This document shows positions 48,559 to 55,829 of a stretch of 64,000 nucleotides of DNA, piece after piece. Both the position numbers and the translations under genes were made by a program. The first letter of the stretch is position 1; each line of letters opens with the position of its first letter. The stretch spans positions 13,278-77,277 of the forward strand of contig CCNB01000011.1 in NCBI GenBank assembly GCA_000824785.1, read 5' to 3'. The DNA comes from Mesorhizobium plurifarium. GTDB lineage: Bacteria > Pseudomonadota > Alphaproteobacteria > Rhizobiales > Rhizobiaceae. A model generated the notes under the pieces. The model saw nothing but the letters and a program-made list of their open reading frames with translations, searched no databases and had not been told where the DNA came from.

Positions 48559-49575
48559 ATGAGAACACCGCTCTGCGACCTGCTCGGCATCAAAGTTCCC
48601 ATTGTCCTCGCGCCGATTATTGCGCCAGTGGGCGGTCCCGCTGGGCCGCGTCTGGCAGCCGCCGTCAGCGAGGCTGGTGGCCTTGGCATTATAGCACTTT
48701 GGCTCGCTGAGATCGAAGTGATACAAACACGCATCCGGGATATCAGATCGCTGACCGCAAAGCCGTTCGCCATCAACTTGCGATTAGATCTGGGTGTCGT
48801 CGCTCGTCTCGAAGCCTGCCTCGAGGAGGGAGCGCGGATAATTTCCCTGTTCTGGGGTGATCCATCGGATGTGGCGCCTCGGGCCAAGGCCGCTGGCGCG
48901 ATCGTGATGCAGACGGTGCGCTCGTCAAGGGAAGCACGAGTTGCGGTTGACTGCGGAGTCGATGTCGTCGTTGCGCAAGGCTGGGAGGCGGGTGGCCACG
49001 TCTGGGGAAATGTCGCGACGATGGCCCTAGTGCCGGCGGTCGTTGACGCGGTCGCACCAGTCCCCGTGATAGCAGCAGGCGGGATAGCTGATGGCCGCGG
49101 GATGGCCGCAGCGCTAGCGCTCGGTGCCGAAGGGGTCTGGATCGGCACCCGGTTTCTGGCAAGCGCCGAGGCGAACTTTCATGCGCGCTACCGCGAGCGG
49201 CTGCTGGCCGCGTCGGAGACCGATACGATCTACCTCGAGAACCTGTTTGATGGCGGCCCCTGGACCGATGCGCCTGCTCGCGTCCTGCGCAACAAGACCG
49301 TGGCTGAATGGGAAGCTGCCGGGCGTCCGCGACCGGGGCAACGACCCGGCGAGAATGACATTGTCGCCGTTTCGGCATCAAGGGGCGACATCAAGCGCTA
49401 CACACCCGTTGCACCTGTCACCGACATCGAGGGCGACATCGACGCACTGCCAATGTGGGCTGGCCAAGGTGTCGGGCTTGTGAGGAAGATCCAGCCGGCC
49501 ACAGACATTGTTCGAGAGATCGATGCCGAGGCGCAAACCGTCCTTACGAGACTGGGGTCGCTAATGCGGGCGTGA
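48559..49575 (+). CDS. Nitronate monooxygenase-like FMN enzyme
   Basis: A 338-residue TIM-barrel flavoprotein of the NMO/2-nitropropane dioxygenase family. It has the N-terminal PIVLAPIIAPVGGPAGPRLA block, QGWEAGGHVWG with the family active-site His near residue 160, and the phosphate-binding IAAGGIADGRG and GAEGVWIGTRFLAS segments. It oxidises nitronates in the family; here the substrate is unknown. AGGGGGAG precedes the ATG at 48559. A cargo gene in the island. Confidence 0.85.
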   Translation: MRTPLCDLLGIKVPIVLAPIIAPVGGPAGPRLAAAVSEAGGLGIIALWLAEIEVIQTRIRDIRSLTAKPFAINLRLDLGVVARLEACLEEGARIISLFWGDPSDVAPRAKAAGAIVMQTVRSSREARVAVDCGVDVVVAQGWEAGGHVWGNVATMALVPAVVDAVAPVPVIAAGGIADGRGMAAALALGAEGVWIGTRFLASAEANFHARYRERLLAASETDTIYLENLFDGGPWTDAPARVLRNKTVAEWEAAGRPRPGQRPGENDIVAVSASRGDIKRYTPVAPVTDIEGDIDALPMWAGQGVGLVRKIQPATDIVREIDAEAQTVLTRLGSLMRA

Positions 49576-49577
49576 CG

Positions 49578-49720
49578 ACTTCCGCACAGGGCGCCGGTTG
49601 CGCAGGATACCGCTCCATCTGCTGGCGATAGAAGCGGATCCAGCTCGGCAAATCGGCGATCCGAAACGTCCCCCGCCAGACCCCTTTCTCGATCGTGAAT
49701 GTGCCTGCAGGCGAAGATCA
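49578..49720 (-). pseudogene. Truncated duplicate of the 50119-50328 gene
   Basis: On the minus strand, FTIEKGVWRGTFRIADLPSW and IRFYRQQMERYPAQ match the protein coded at 50119-50328 almost residue for residue. The N-terminus is cut by an in-frame TGA, and the C-terminus diverges after YPAQ. About 115 bases are shared with the copy 600 bases away. Confidence 0.75.
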
Positions 49721-49838
49721 TCTGCAGGTTCGTAAGGCGCGCCCGTCAGCTCCGGCTGGCGGGTTCTTTGTCGTCTTGACAACCACCGGTCGCGCAGGTC
49801 ATTTCTGTCAAGTTTCTGTGATCAACGGGGGGATTCCC

Positions 49839-49934
49839 ATGAAGAAGTCATACGAGAAGCCGACCTTGAAGAAGCGTGACAAGCTCAGCGCCGTCACTGC
49901 TGTTCCGCCATCGTCGGTTGTCGCGCCCGGCTGA
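49839..49934 (+). CDS. Orphan lasso-leader-like RiPP precursor peptide
   Basis: A 31-residue peptide beginning MKKSYEKPTLKKRDKL and ending SAVTAVPPSSVVAPG. The YxxPxL motif (Y5-E-K-P-T-L10) is the leader signature recognised by RRE domains in lasso-peptide systems, and the T before the last leader residue (AVTA) sits where a lasso leader ends. The putative core, VPPSSVVAPG, lacks an Asp/Glu for ring closure. A GGGGGG ribosome site and a rho-independent terminator bracket it, so it is an independent gene. No lasso B/C proteins are in the window. Confidence 0.7.
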   Translation: MKKSYEKPTLKKRDKLSAVTAVPPSSVVAPG

Positions 49935-49957
49935 CCCCGGCCCCGTGCTGTTTTTAT

Positions 49958-49987
49958 AGCCCGTCGGCGTCGGTCGGCGGGCTTTTT
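49958..49987 (+). terminator. Rho-independent terminator after the RiPP-like gene
   Basis: AGCCCGTCG (49958-49966) pairs with CGGCGGGCT (49975-49983; one G-T pair), followed by TTTTT. It is 24 bases after the peptide stop. Confidence 0.85.
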
Positions 49988-50118
49988 AGTTGGAACAAGT
50001 CCGAGAGGAGCAGGTTCGGTCGCCGCGACGCATTTCCCTCCCAAGCATCCCCAGCGTCGTGTCGGGTCTTGGCGTTCCCGACAGGAGCCCGCATCGTTTC
50101 CCCGCGGTGCGGGCCCTT

Positions 50119-50328
50119 CTATTGCCGCCCACGTAGCTCCGCTGCCAGCGCCTCAAGGGCTTCGACGTCCTCCGCATAGGATGCGGCCTGAGCAGGATAC
50201 CGCTCCATCTGCTGGCGATAGAAGCGGATCCAACTCGGCAAATCGACGATCGGGAACGTTCCCCGCCAGACGCCTTTCTCGAGCGTGAATGTGCCTGCCG
50301 CCGAATCGTAGGTCGCTGTGGTCTTCAT
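50119..50328 (-). CDS. Small hypothetical protein (duplicated family)
   Basis: A 69-residue protein with a beta-rich start (TATYDSAAGTFTLEKGVWRG) and helical end (FYRQQMERYPAQAASYAEDV, EALEALAAEL). No domain is recognised. A truncated copy is at 49578-49720. It is divergent from the KTSC gene at 50396, with 67 bases between. Confidence 0.65.
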   Translation of the reverse strand: MKTTATYDSAAGTFTLEKGVWRGTFPIVDLPSWIRFYRQQMERYPAQAASYAEDVEALEALAAELRGRQ

Positions 50329-50395
50329 GGAGGGCGTTATAGGTTCGCGTTCCTGAAACGAAAGCCGCCTCCCTGCGTTGCAAAGCAGGTGCGCC

Positions 50396-50599
50396 ATGCC
50401 ATCCACCTCGATAAAGAAGACCGAATACGATCCGGCCAGCAGGATTCTCTCCGTCTGGTTCGTGGCGAGCGGCAAGCGCTACGACTTTGAGGAGGTGCCG
50501 CCGGAGACCTACGCCGCGTTCCGGTCGGCATTCGTCAAAGGTCGCTATTTCAACGACCACATCCGAAACCATTTCCGGTATCGCCGCGTTCCCGATTAG
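50396..50599 (+). CDS. KTSC domain protein
   Basis: A 67-residue single-domain protein with the KTSC plan: a beta strand IKKTEYDPASRILSVWFV, then GKRYDFEEVPPETYAAF and a final YFNDHIRNHFRYRR. KTSC proteins are common in phages and islands and have no firm role. The ATG at 50396 matches the domain start. Its stop overlaps the convergent gene at 50596-50778 by 4 bases. Confidence 0.85.
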   Translation: MPSTSIKKTEYDPASRILSVWFVASGKRYDFEEVPPETYAAFRSAFVKGRYFNDHIRNHFRYRRVPD

Positions 50600-50778
50600 G
50601 AATCAAGCTGAAGCGGTTTGTGCTCCGGCTTCTCATGCCACATGACCTGCCGGAGGTCTCTGCGGTCGACAATCTGCCCGCACCGACGGCATGCGTAAAA
50701 ATGATCATTTATCGAGGGCGGCTCCCCGCCATGGCGCTTGCCGATGATAGGTGGTCCCAGGTCGGATAACTTGGTCAT
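50596..50778 (-). CDS. Small zinc-ribbon-like protein
   Basis: A 60-residue protein containing FYACRRCGQIVDRRDL, a CxxC half-site, and two His in VMWHEKPEHK that could complete a zinc site. Translationally coupled with the DUF3606 gene (4-base ATGA overlap). Confidence 0.6.
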   Translation of the reverse strand: MTKLSDLGPPIIGKRHGGEPPSINDHFYACRRCGQIVDRRDLRQVMWHEKPEHKPLQLDS

Positions 50779-50960
50779 CCTCGAAGCTTCCTTGCCTCGC
50801 GCTCCAAGGTCTTCCGGTCATTGCCATGTTCTCTGATCAGATCGCGCACCTGCTCGGGGCTGATCCGGTGCTGCTTTGCGAAATAGGTGACCTCATAATC
50901 TTCGTCGGCTGAAACTCGGTCGCGATCGCGAAAATCCCGCTTGGTCTTGTCGTCTGCCAT
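50775..50960 (-). CDS. DUF3606 protein
   Basis: A 61-residue protein: DFRDRDRVSADEDYEVTYFA, then ISPEQVRDLIREHGNDRKTL. This is the DUF3606 pattern (helix-turn-helix-like). The ATG at 50960 follows GGAGATGC. It overlaps the next gene by 4 bases. Confidence 0.8.
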   Translation of the reverse strand: MADDKTKRDFRDRDRVSADEDYEVTYFAKQHRISPEQVRDLIREHGNDRKTLEREARKLRG

Positions 50961-51088
50961 CTTTGCATCTCCTGGCCCATGCCCTTGTGAACAGCGGCAA
51001 CACCGGATTGTTCCCATTAGCGAATGCTAACGGAACTGAAACGACCCTGCGCTATTGAATCGAATTCGAGTAATGCGTTGGGGTTCTA

Positions 51089-51967
51089 ATGCGTAAGCAT
51101 GCCGGCGGGAGCCGGCTGTCCTTCATCCCGCCCATGGTCCCGAAGCTATTCAGAAGCCCTCCCAAGGGCGACGACTGGATTCATGAGGTGAAGCAAGACG
51201 GCTATCGAACGCAGATCATCAAGGACCGCGACGGCATCCGGCTTTTCACCAGAAGGGGCTATGACTGGACCGGCGTTTTTGCGGAGCTCGCGGCGGAGGC
51301 AACTGCGATCAGGGCCGACAACCTCATTCTTGAAGGTGAGACCATCAAGATCAACGCCGCCGGGCTGGCCGATTTCAACGCGCTTCAGAAAGCCATCGGC
51401 ACAGGCAGGGCCAGGGACATTTATCTGGTCGCATTCGATCTGCTTCATCTGAACGGCAAGGACCTTCGCGATGAGCCCGTGGAGAGGCGTCGCGAGATCC
51501 TTCAGGGAATTATCCCGCCCGCCAACCGCATCCAGTTCAGCGAGGCCATGCCGGGCACCGGCGACGCGGTTTTCCACCTGGTCGACATGGCCGGTGTGGA
51601 GGGGATGGTTTCGAAGCGGAAGGGCAGCCGCTACCGCAGCGGCCCAACCATCGACTGGCACAAGGTGAAGTGTTTCCAGACGAAAAGGCTGGAGATCATC
51701 GGCGTCCAGCGTGACCCTGGGCAAGCCGTGCGCGTGCTGATGGCGGACAAGGGTCGCTATGTCGGCGCGGCCGTGGTTAACTTCAAGCACGATCAGCGGC
51801 AGCGGCTCTGGGACCAGGTGCAGGGATTGACCGGCGCGCCGCCGCCCAAGGAACTGAAGAAGGAAAAAGCCGAGTGGCTGAAGCCCGGCCTGATGGGCGA
51901 AGTTGAGACGCTCAAGGGCGAGGAGAAGCTGCGTCACGCTTCCCTGAAACGAGCATGGAGACAATGA
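51089..51967 (+). CDS. ATP-dependent DNA ligase, LigD-type ligase domain
   Basis: A 292-residue protein with the nucleotidyltransferase core: motif I KQDGYR (adenylated Lys at residue 36), motif III in LVAFDLLHLNGKDLR, motif IV EGMVSKRKGSRYRSGPTIDWHKVK (read in parts near residue 172) and the OB domain up to EKAEWLKPGLMGEVE. It lacks the polymerase and phosphoesterase domains of full LigD, so it is a stand-alone repair ligase, as found in rhizobial accessory ku/ligD sets. No ku gene is visible. It abuts the next gene. Confidence 0.9.
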   Translation: MRKHAGGSRLSFIPPMVPKLFRSPPKGDDWIHEVKQDGYRTQIIKDRDGIRLFTRRGYDWTGVFAELAAEATAIRADNLILEGETIKINAAGLADFNALQKAIGTGRARDIYLVAFDLLHLNGKDLRDEPVERRREILQGIIPPANRIQFSEAMPGTGDAVFHLVDMAGVEGMVSKRKGSRYRSGPTIDWHKVKCFQTKRLEIIGVQRDPGQAVRVLMADKGRYVGAAVVNFKHDQRQRLWDQVQGLTGAPPPKELKKEKAEWLKPGLMGEVETLKGEEKLRHASLKRAWRQ

Positions 51968-52195
51968 ATGGCCGTCGCGAAGAAAGACCAGGAGCGCGTT
52001 ATCTACGCATGGATGTATGGCCAACAGGCGCGCAAGGACGGCAAGGAACGCAACGTGCCGGCCTATTGGGCCGAGCACGCCGAAGCTTGGCTGCAGGGCT
52101 TCGACGGCGTGCCGCTTGGAAGCGAGCCGAATCCGGTGAGCGATAGGCTGGAGGCTGAGCTCGACGAAGGCGCGGTCGCGGAGGGCGGCGGCTAA
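51968..52195 (+). CDS. Small hypothetical protein after the ligase gene
   Basis: A 75-residue acidic protein with VIYAWMYGQQARKDGKE and YWAEHAEAWLQGFDGVP. Its ATG directly follows the ligase stop, so they are coupled. It ends overlapping the convergent gene at 52192-52437 by 4 bases. No domain is recognised. Confidence 0.6.
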   Translation: MAVAKKDQERVIYAWMYGQQARKDGKERNVPAYWAEHAEAWLQGFDGVPLGSEPNPVSDRLEAELDEGAVAEGGG

Positions 52196-52437
52196 AGCGC
52201 CTTTCCCGCCCGCAGCATCGCGCGGGCGATCACCAGTTCAGCTTCGACCTTCGCATTTTCCTTTTGGGTCATATTGTCGGCGGCGATCAATCGGCGCAAT
52301 GATCGCACCACCTCAACGCGTGTCCACCCCGCCTCGAGCATGCAGTCGACAATCGCCTGAAAACCGGGCTCCATCGCCTCCTGGCAGTCGATCTCCCGAT
52401 CGGTGTAATCGCCTTCGCGCCTTGGTCCGCTGATCAT
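52192..52437 (-). CDS. Small hypothetical protein, SRAP operon
   Basis: An 81-residue helical protein with DREIDCQEAMEPGFQAIV and MLEAGWTRVEVVRSLRRLIAA. It overlaps the previous gene of the operon by 4 bases (ATGA). No domain is recognised. Confidence 0.6.
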   Translation of the reverse strand: MISGPRREGDYTDREIDCQEAMEPGFQAIVDCMLEAGWTRVEVVRSLRRLIAADNMTQKENAKVEAELVIARAMLRAGKAL

Positions 52438-52727
52438 CCGTTGCCGTCCACTGTGCTCTCTTCGTCAACCGCATGAGGCACGGGCAGATACGAGTTGGCG
52501 ACGAGCCATTCGCCGACAATCGTTTCCACCAGATCGGGCTTAGCCGTGCCCATCTCGGCCGCCAGGCTGGTCAGCGCGTCGTCGGTGCGCGGATCGAGGT
52601 TTATCCCGCCGACGTTGCGAAGCAGCAGCGCGGCCCGTCGCAGCAGCACCTGCAAATCTGCCCGTGAAGCTTCAGCGATATGGTGGGCGGTGCTTTCCAA
52701 TTCATGCACGAATTGATGACGGGACAT
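52434..52727 (-). CDS. Small hypothetical protein, SRAP operon
   Basis: A 97-residue protein with HELESTAHHIAEASRADLQV and LLRRAALLLRNVGGINLDP helices. It starts 13 bases after the zinc-finger-like gene and overlaps the next gene by 4 bases. No domain is recognised. Confidence 0.6.
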   Translation of the reverse strand: MSRHQFVHELESTAHHIAEASRADLQVLLRRAALLLRNVGGINLDPRTDDALTSLAAEMGTAKPDLVETIVGEWLVANSYLPVPHAVDEESTVDGNG

Positions 52728-52739
52728 CCGTTCCTGCTC

Positions 52740-52919
52740 CTAAAGGTATTGCTCACCTTCGCCGCGGTGCTCATAGCAGAACCAGTGCGGCGCCTGCTTC
52801 GGCTTGGCGAAGCCCCAACCGGCGTCCTTGCTGCAGCCTGCGTGCTCGCAGACGTGTCCGAGAGGCCCGTGACTGCGCGGCTGCGTAAACTCTCCGGGGC
52901 GGATTGGTTCGTCGCTCAC
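52740..52919 (-). CDS. Small zinc-finger-like protein, SRAP operon
   Basis: A 59-residue protein starting with GTG that overlaps the previous stop (GTGA). It has four likely zinc ligands: HVCEHAGC and WFCYEH (C-x4-C and C-x2-H), separated by KDAGWGFAKPKQAPH. Small one-finger proteins of this type occur in rhizobial accessory regions. Role unknown. Confidence 0.65.
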   Translation of the reverse strand: MSDEPIRPGEFTQPRSHGPLGHVCEHAGCSKDAGWGFAKPKQAPHWFCYEHRGEGEQYL

Positions 52920-53089
52920 TGGTTTTGCCGCCGCCTAAGCGCTTCGATCTCATCCTGCAGGCCACCGTTGAGAACGATCATTTCCTTCAGCGCTTTCATC
53001 GTATCGCCCTTGTGCAAGGAAACGAACCTGTCCGCGACCTTCTGCAGGGCTGCTTCCTGACGGCTGTCCAGTGTGATGATCTGATCCAT
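52916..53089 (-). CDS. Small hypothetical protein next to SRAP
   Basis: A 57-residue helical protein: DQIITLDSRQEAALQKVADR, then MKALKEMIVLNGGLQDEIEA and LRRRQNQ. AAGGAG lies 7 bases before the ATG at 53089, and it begins 12 bases after the SRAP stop. No domain is recognised. Confidence 0.6.
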   Translation of the reverse strand: MDQIITLDSRQEAALQKVADRFVSLHKGDTMKALKEMIVLNGGLQDEIEALRRRQNQ

Positions 53090-53101
53090 GGCGGTTCTCC
53101 T

Positions 53102-53806
53102 TCAGAACAAGGAACCCTGCGCCGGCGACGCGGCCGGAAACTTGATCTGCGTCGCAGGCTTCTCGACGATCACAAGCGCGTCGTCCGGCGCCGACCGCTG
53201 CAGCTTTTTCGCCTCCGACCATGGCGCGGTGAGCCACAATTCGGTTTCCTCCGGGGTGGTCAGGATCACCGGCATTGCCTTCTCGTGGATGGGCGCGATC
53301 AGCGCGTTGGGCCTGGTTGTCAGGAATGCGTAGATTTCGTGGTCGCCGGGGCCTTCCTTCACCTTGCGCACGCCATGCCAGGGCGTCCACAGACCGGCGA
53401 AAAAGAACAGAGGCCGTTCCTCGCTGAGCGCGAACCAAAAGTTCTTCTGGACGCCAGTTTCGGGATCCTTGTCGCCCGGTGTCGGCGATGGCTCGGCAAA
53501 GCTCGTCACCGGGACCACGCAGCGGTTCTCGACGCCGAGATACGGCTGCCAGTGAGCGTATTGTGGATTGCGCACATTGGTGGTGCCGGAATCGGCGTTG
53601 CCGCGACTCCGCTCCGGCGGCGTCGGCATGCCCCATCGCAACTTGGCGAGCTCGCGGCTGCCGTCGGCAGCATTGCGGACCACCGGGGCAAATTGGTTGG
53701 GGTAAATGTCAATCGACGGTTCGAGGTTGCCAGCGATGTCGCGAAGCGCGCGCGTCCACTGGCGGATCGCCTCTTGGCTGGTCGTGATGTTGTAGAGGTT
53801 ACACAT
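53102..53806 (-). CDS. SOS response-associated peptidase (SRAP, YedK/HMCES)
   Basis: A 234-residue SRAP-domain protein. The catalytic Cys2 is in place (MCNLYNITT), with the conserved Asn/Glu region TTNVRNPQ and VVPVTSFAEPSP near residue 101 and the His in PIHEKAMPVIL near residue 176. SRAP proteins crosslink to abasic sites in single-stranded DNA through Cys2 and shield them (established). First gene of an operon of at least five genes in an island that also carries a repair ligase. Confidence 0.92.
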   Translation of the reverse strand: MCNLYNITTSQEAIRQWTRALRDIAGNLEPSIDIYPNQFAPVVRNAADGSRELAKLRWGMPTPPERSRGNADSGTTNVRNPQYAHWQPYLGVENRCVVPVTSFAEPSPTPGDKDPETGVQKNFWFALSEERPLFFFAGLWTPWHGVRKVKEGPGDHEIYAFLTTRPNALIAPIHEKAMPVILTTPEETELWLTAPWSEAKKLQRSAPDDALVIVEKPATQIKFPAASPAQGSLF

Positions 53807-53861
53807 GCCTAACTCCGCGGTCGCACCGAAGGTGGCGGAATGCTGCGGCTGCGCCTGACCA

Positions 53862-54149
53862 TCAGTGCTGTTTCTGTCGCGCCTTTACTCGGAACGCTTC
53901 CCTCAGAGTGATTTCCGCCTGGTCGCGGATGGCCTCGGTGAGGGACAGCTGCAGCTCCAAGTCTTCCGGGTAGACGGCCATCACCCAGGATGCCATCAGA
54001 TCCGCAATCGCCATCTTTTGGCTGATGTCAGAGAGGCCACGCAACTGCTTGGTCATCTTGTGGCAGGCACGCATGATGTCAGGCATCTCGCGCTTGATCG
54101 TGGCAAAGATTTCAGGCTGCTCAGCTTCGGTTGCACGCAGGGGTTTCAT
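53862..54149 (-). CDS. Small helical hypothetical protein
   Basis: A 95-residue helical protein: EIFATIKREMPDIMRACHKM, IADLMASWVMAVYPEDLELQ and EITLREAFRVKARQKQH. No domain is recognised. Upstream of the SRAP operon on the same strand, 55 bases away. Confidence 0.55.
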   Translation of the reverse strand: MKPLRATEAEQPEIFATIKREMPDIMRACHKMTKQLRGLSDISQKMAIADLMASWVMAVYPEDLELQLSLTEAIRDQAEITLREAFRVKARQKQH

Positions 54150-54244
54150 GGCGGCGTCTCCGTTTTGCCTACAGTGAACAAAATAAGAACATTGGAGTCA
54201 AGAGACCCCTTGACGACGTAGGACTATGTTCCTCATTTCAGCAT

Positions 54245-54562
54245 ATGCCGGAGCAACCCGAGAAGTGGCCGAGAGGCGCCGCGTGGACCCTGACGCATGC
54301 CCACGACGCCGGGCAGGTGGCGGGCATCCGCTGCGCGCGCTGCAATGTGACGCGCTACTACAAGCCGGCCGAATTGCGGGAGGTCATCGGCAACGTCACG
54401 ATTGACGATGTGCGGGAGAAGGTGCGCTGCCAGCAGTGCAAGAGCCGAGAATGGATGAGCGCGCAGCTATTCCACCCGACCGGCGAGCAGGCCCACACGA
54501 TCCGCTTTCGGCGGCTGGTGCAAATCCGATGGGAGAAACGGGTGATCTGGCGGGATGAATGA
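54245..54562 (+). CDS. Zinc-ribbon hypothetical protein
   Basis: A 105-residue protein with two CxxC half-sites, GIRCARCNVTRYYKPAELRE and VRCQQCKSREWM, about 37 residues apart, which would form a zinc ribbon. The C-terminus is basic (RFRRLVQIRWEKRV). Possibly a nucleic-acid-binding island protein. Confidence 0.65.
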   Translation: MPEQPEKWPRGAAWTLTHAHDAGQVAGIRCARCNVTRYYKPAELREVIGNVTIDDVREKVRCQQCKSREWMSAQLFHPTGEQAHTIRFRRLVQIRWEKRVIWRDE

Positions 54563-54611
54563 AGGAGCGGCCCGGCAGGCTGACAGGAGTATGCCAGCGA
54601 ACGCCGGGCCG

Positions 54612-54648
54612 AGCCGGCGTGTCTCGGGGGCGAGACACGGCACCGGCT
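54612..54648. terminator. Hairpin between convergent genes
   Basis: GTGTCTCG (54619-54626) and CGAGACAC (54631-54638) form a perfect stem around GGGG, extended by AGCCGG (54612-54617) with CCGGCT (54643-54648). It lies between convergent genes and lacks a T run. Confidence 0.6.
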
Positions 54649-54664
54649 AACGGAAACCAGCGCG

Positions 54665-54871
54665 CTAATTCCCGCGACGCCTGACTCTTGGCTCTGGCCT
54701 GGTTTCACACGGGTTTTCGGCCAATCTGGCGATCCGCCGGTCTCTCAGCCACAGGGATTTCTTGCTTTCCCGCGTCTCCCGGCGAGCATCAAAAGCGACC
54801 GAATGGCTTTGCATCGATGCGATCGCATAGTCGGCTCTGTTCGTTCGATAGTCTTCCTTCTGGATGGTCAT
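54665..54871 (-). CDS. Small basic hypothetical protein
   Basis: A 68-residue, strongly basic protein (RRETRESKKSLWLRDRRIAR) with no motif. GGAGGAAG precedes the ATG at 54871. No domain is recognised. Confidence 0.5.
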   Translation of the reverse strand: MTIQKEDYRTNRADYAIASMQSHSVAFDARRETRESKKSLWLRDRRIARLAENPCETRPEPRVRRRGN

Positions 54872-55034
54872 TGGTCTTCCTCCCGAGCCGCTTTTCCCTC
54901 CTAAAGCCGGCCGAAACCAATAGCCGCCAACGCATCGCGGGAGTCTACAAATTGAAGATTGTATTAAAATGATACACACGCGCCGAGCAGCAAACGCTTC
55001 AGCGGGTGGCCGAGGCCTGCCAAAGAAGTTGGCC

Positions 55035-55217
55035 CTAATCCCAATCCTGGTCGGGCGTAGCGGGGCGGCGATTCCAGCTTCTGACCGCGTTCAATTCGTC
55101 GATACAGACCGGGCCGGATGCGCCGCAATCTTCGCATTTCATCACCACTCGCCCCTCAGCTGTCACCAACGGGATTACGTCGGATCCCGAGCAGAACGGG
55201 CAAGGATCGGCGATCAC
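55035..55217 (-). CDS. Lar-like restriction-alleviation zinc-ribbon protein
   Basis: A 60-residue protein with the Lar/restriction-alleviation pattern: ADPCPFCSGSDV near the N-terminus and VMKCEDCGASGPV, two CxxC pairs, then NAVRSWNRRP (the ..A...WN.R end is typical). The GTG at 55217 overlaps the stop of the MucR gene (GTGA). Phage Lar proteins soften host restriction, but most homologs are untested. Confidence 0.75.
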   Translation of the reverse strand: MIADPCPFCSGSDVIPLVTAEGRVVMKCEDCGASGPVCIDELNAVRSWNRRPATPDQDWD

Positions 55218-55660
55218 CGGGTCGGGCGCTTTTTGCCGGCGATCCTCGCTGGCTTGGCCCCGGGCTTGCGACCAAGCCCGCTCGCCTTTGCCAATGCTGA
55301 ACGCTGCTCGGCATAGTTCGGCGCCACCATCGGATAGTCGCGCGCCAAACCCCATTTCTCGCGGTACTCGTCAGGCGTCAGGCCGTAGTGCACGCCAAGA
55401 TGCCGCTTCAGCGATTTGAACTTCTTCCCGTTCTCGAGACAGATGATGTAGTCGGGGAACACCGATCGCTTGGGATTGACCGCGGGTTCTTGGGCCGGCT
55501 TCTCAGGCACGGCCGGCTGCCGGACCTTCGCCAGGGACAAGTTCACGCTGGCGATCAGATCGGGGAGAGACGCAACCGGCACCGGGTTGTTGCTGACGTA
55601 GGCCGACACGATGTCCGCGGTGAGCGCGATCAAATGGCTCTGGTTGTTCTCGTCGGGCAT
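55214..55660 (-). CDS. MucR/Ros-family transcriptional regulator
   Basis: A 148-residue regulator with an N-terminal oligomerisation segment (SHLIALTADIVSAYVSNNPV) and a C-terminal Ros/MucR finger: SVFPDYIICLENGKKFKSLK then RHLGVHYGLTPDEYREKWGL. Only one Cys of the expected CxxC pair is present (DYIIC), as in Mesorhizobium MucR paralogs that bind DNA without zinc (established for M. loti). Island-borne, coupled to a Lar-like gene by a GTGA overlap. Confidence 0.92.
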   Translation of the reverse strand: MPDENNQSHLIALTADIVSAYVSNNPVPVASLPDLIASVNLSLAKVRQPAVPEKPAQEPAVNPKRSVFPDYIICLENGKKFKSLKRHLGVHYGLTPDEYREKWGLARDYPMVAPNYAEQRSALAKASGLGRKPGAKPARIAGKKRPTR

Positions 55661-55829
55661 CTAGGAGATCCATTTCGTGTTGCTGTGACTACACAGCCTC
55701 TTAGTCGGTTTTGCGAAAAGGTCTACTGGGCAGAGCAACCCGGTAGTTTTTCGATATGGGTCTTTGCCGGTCAGACCAGAACGGCTCGCATCTCCAGCTA
55801 CGATCCAGAATCCGTTGAAACGATCGCAA

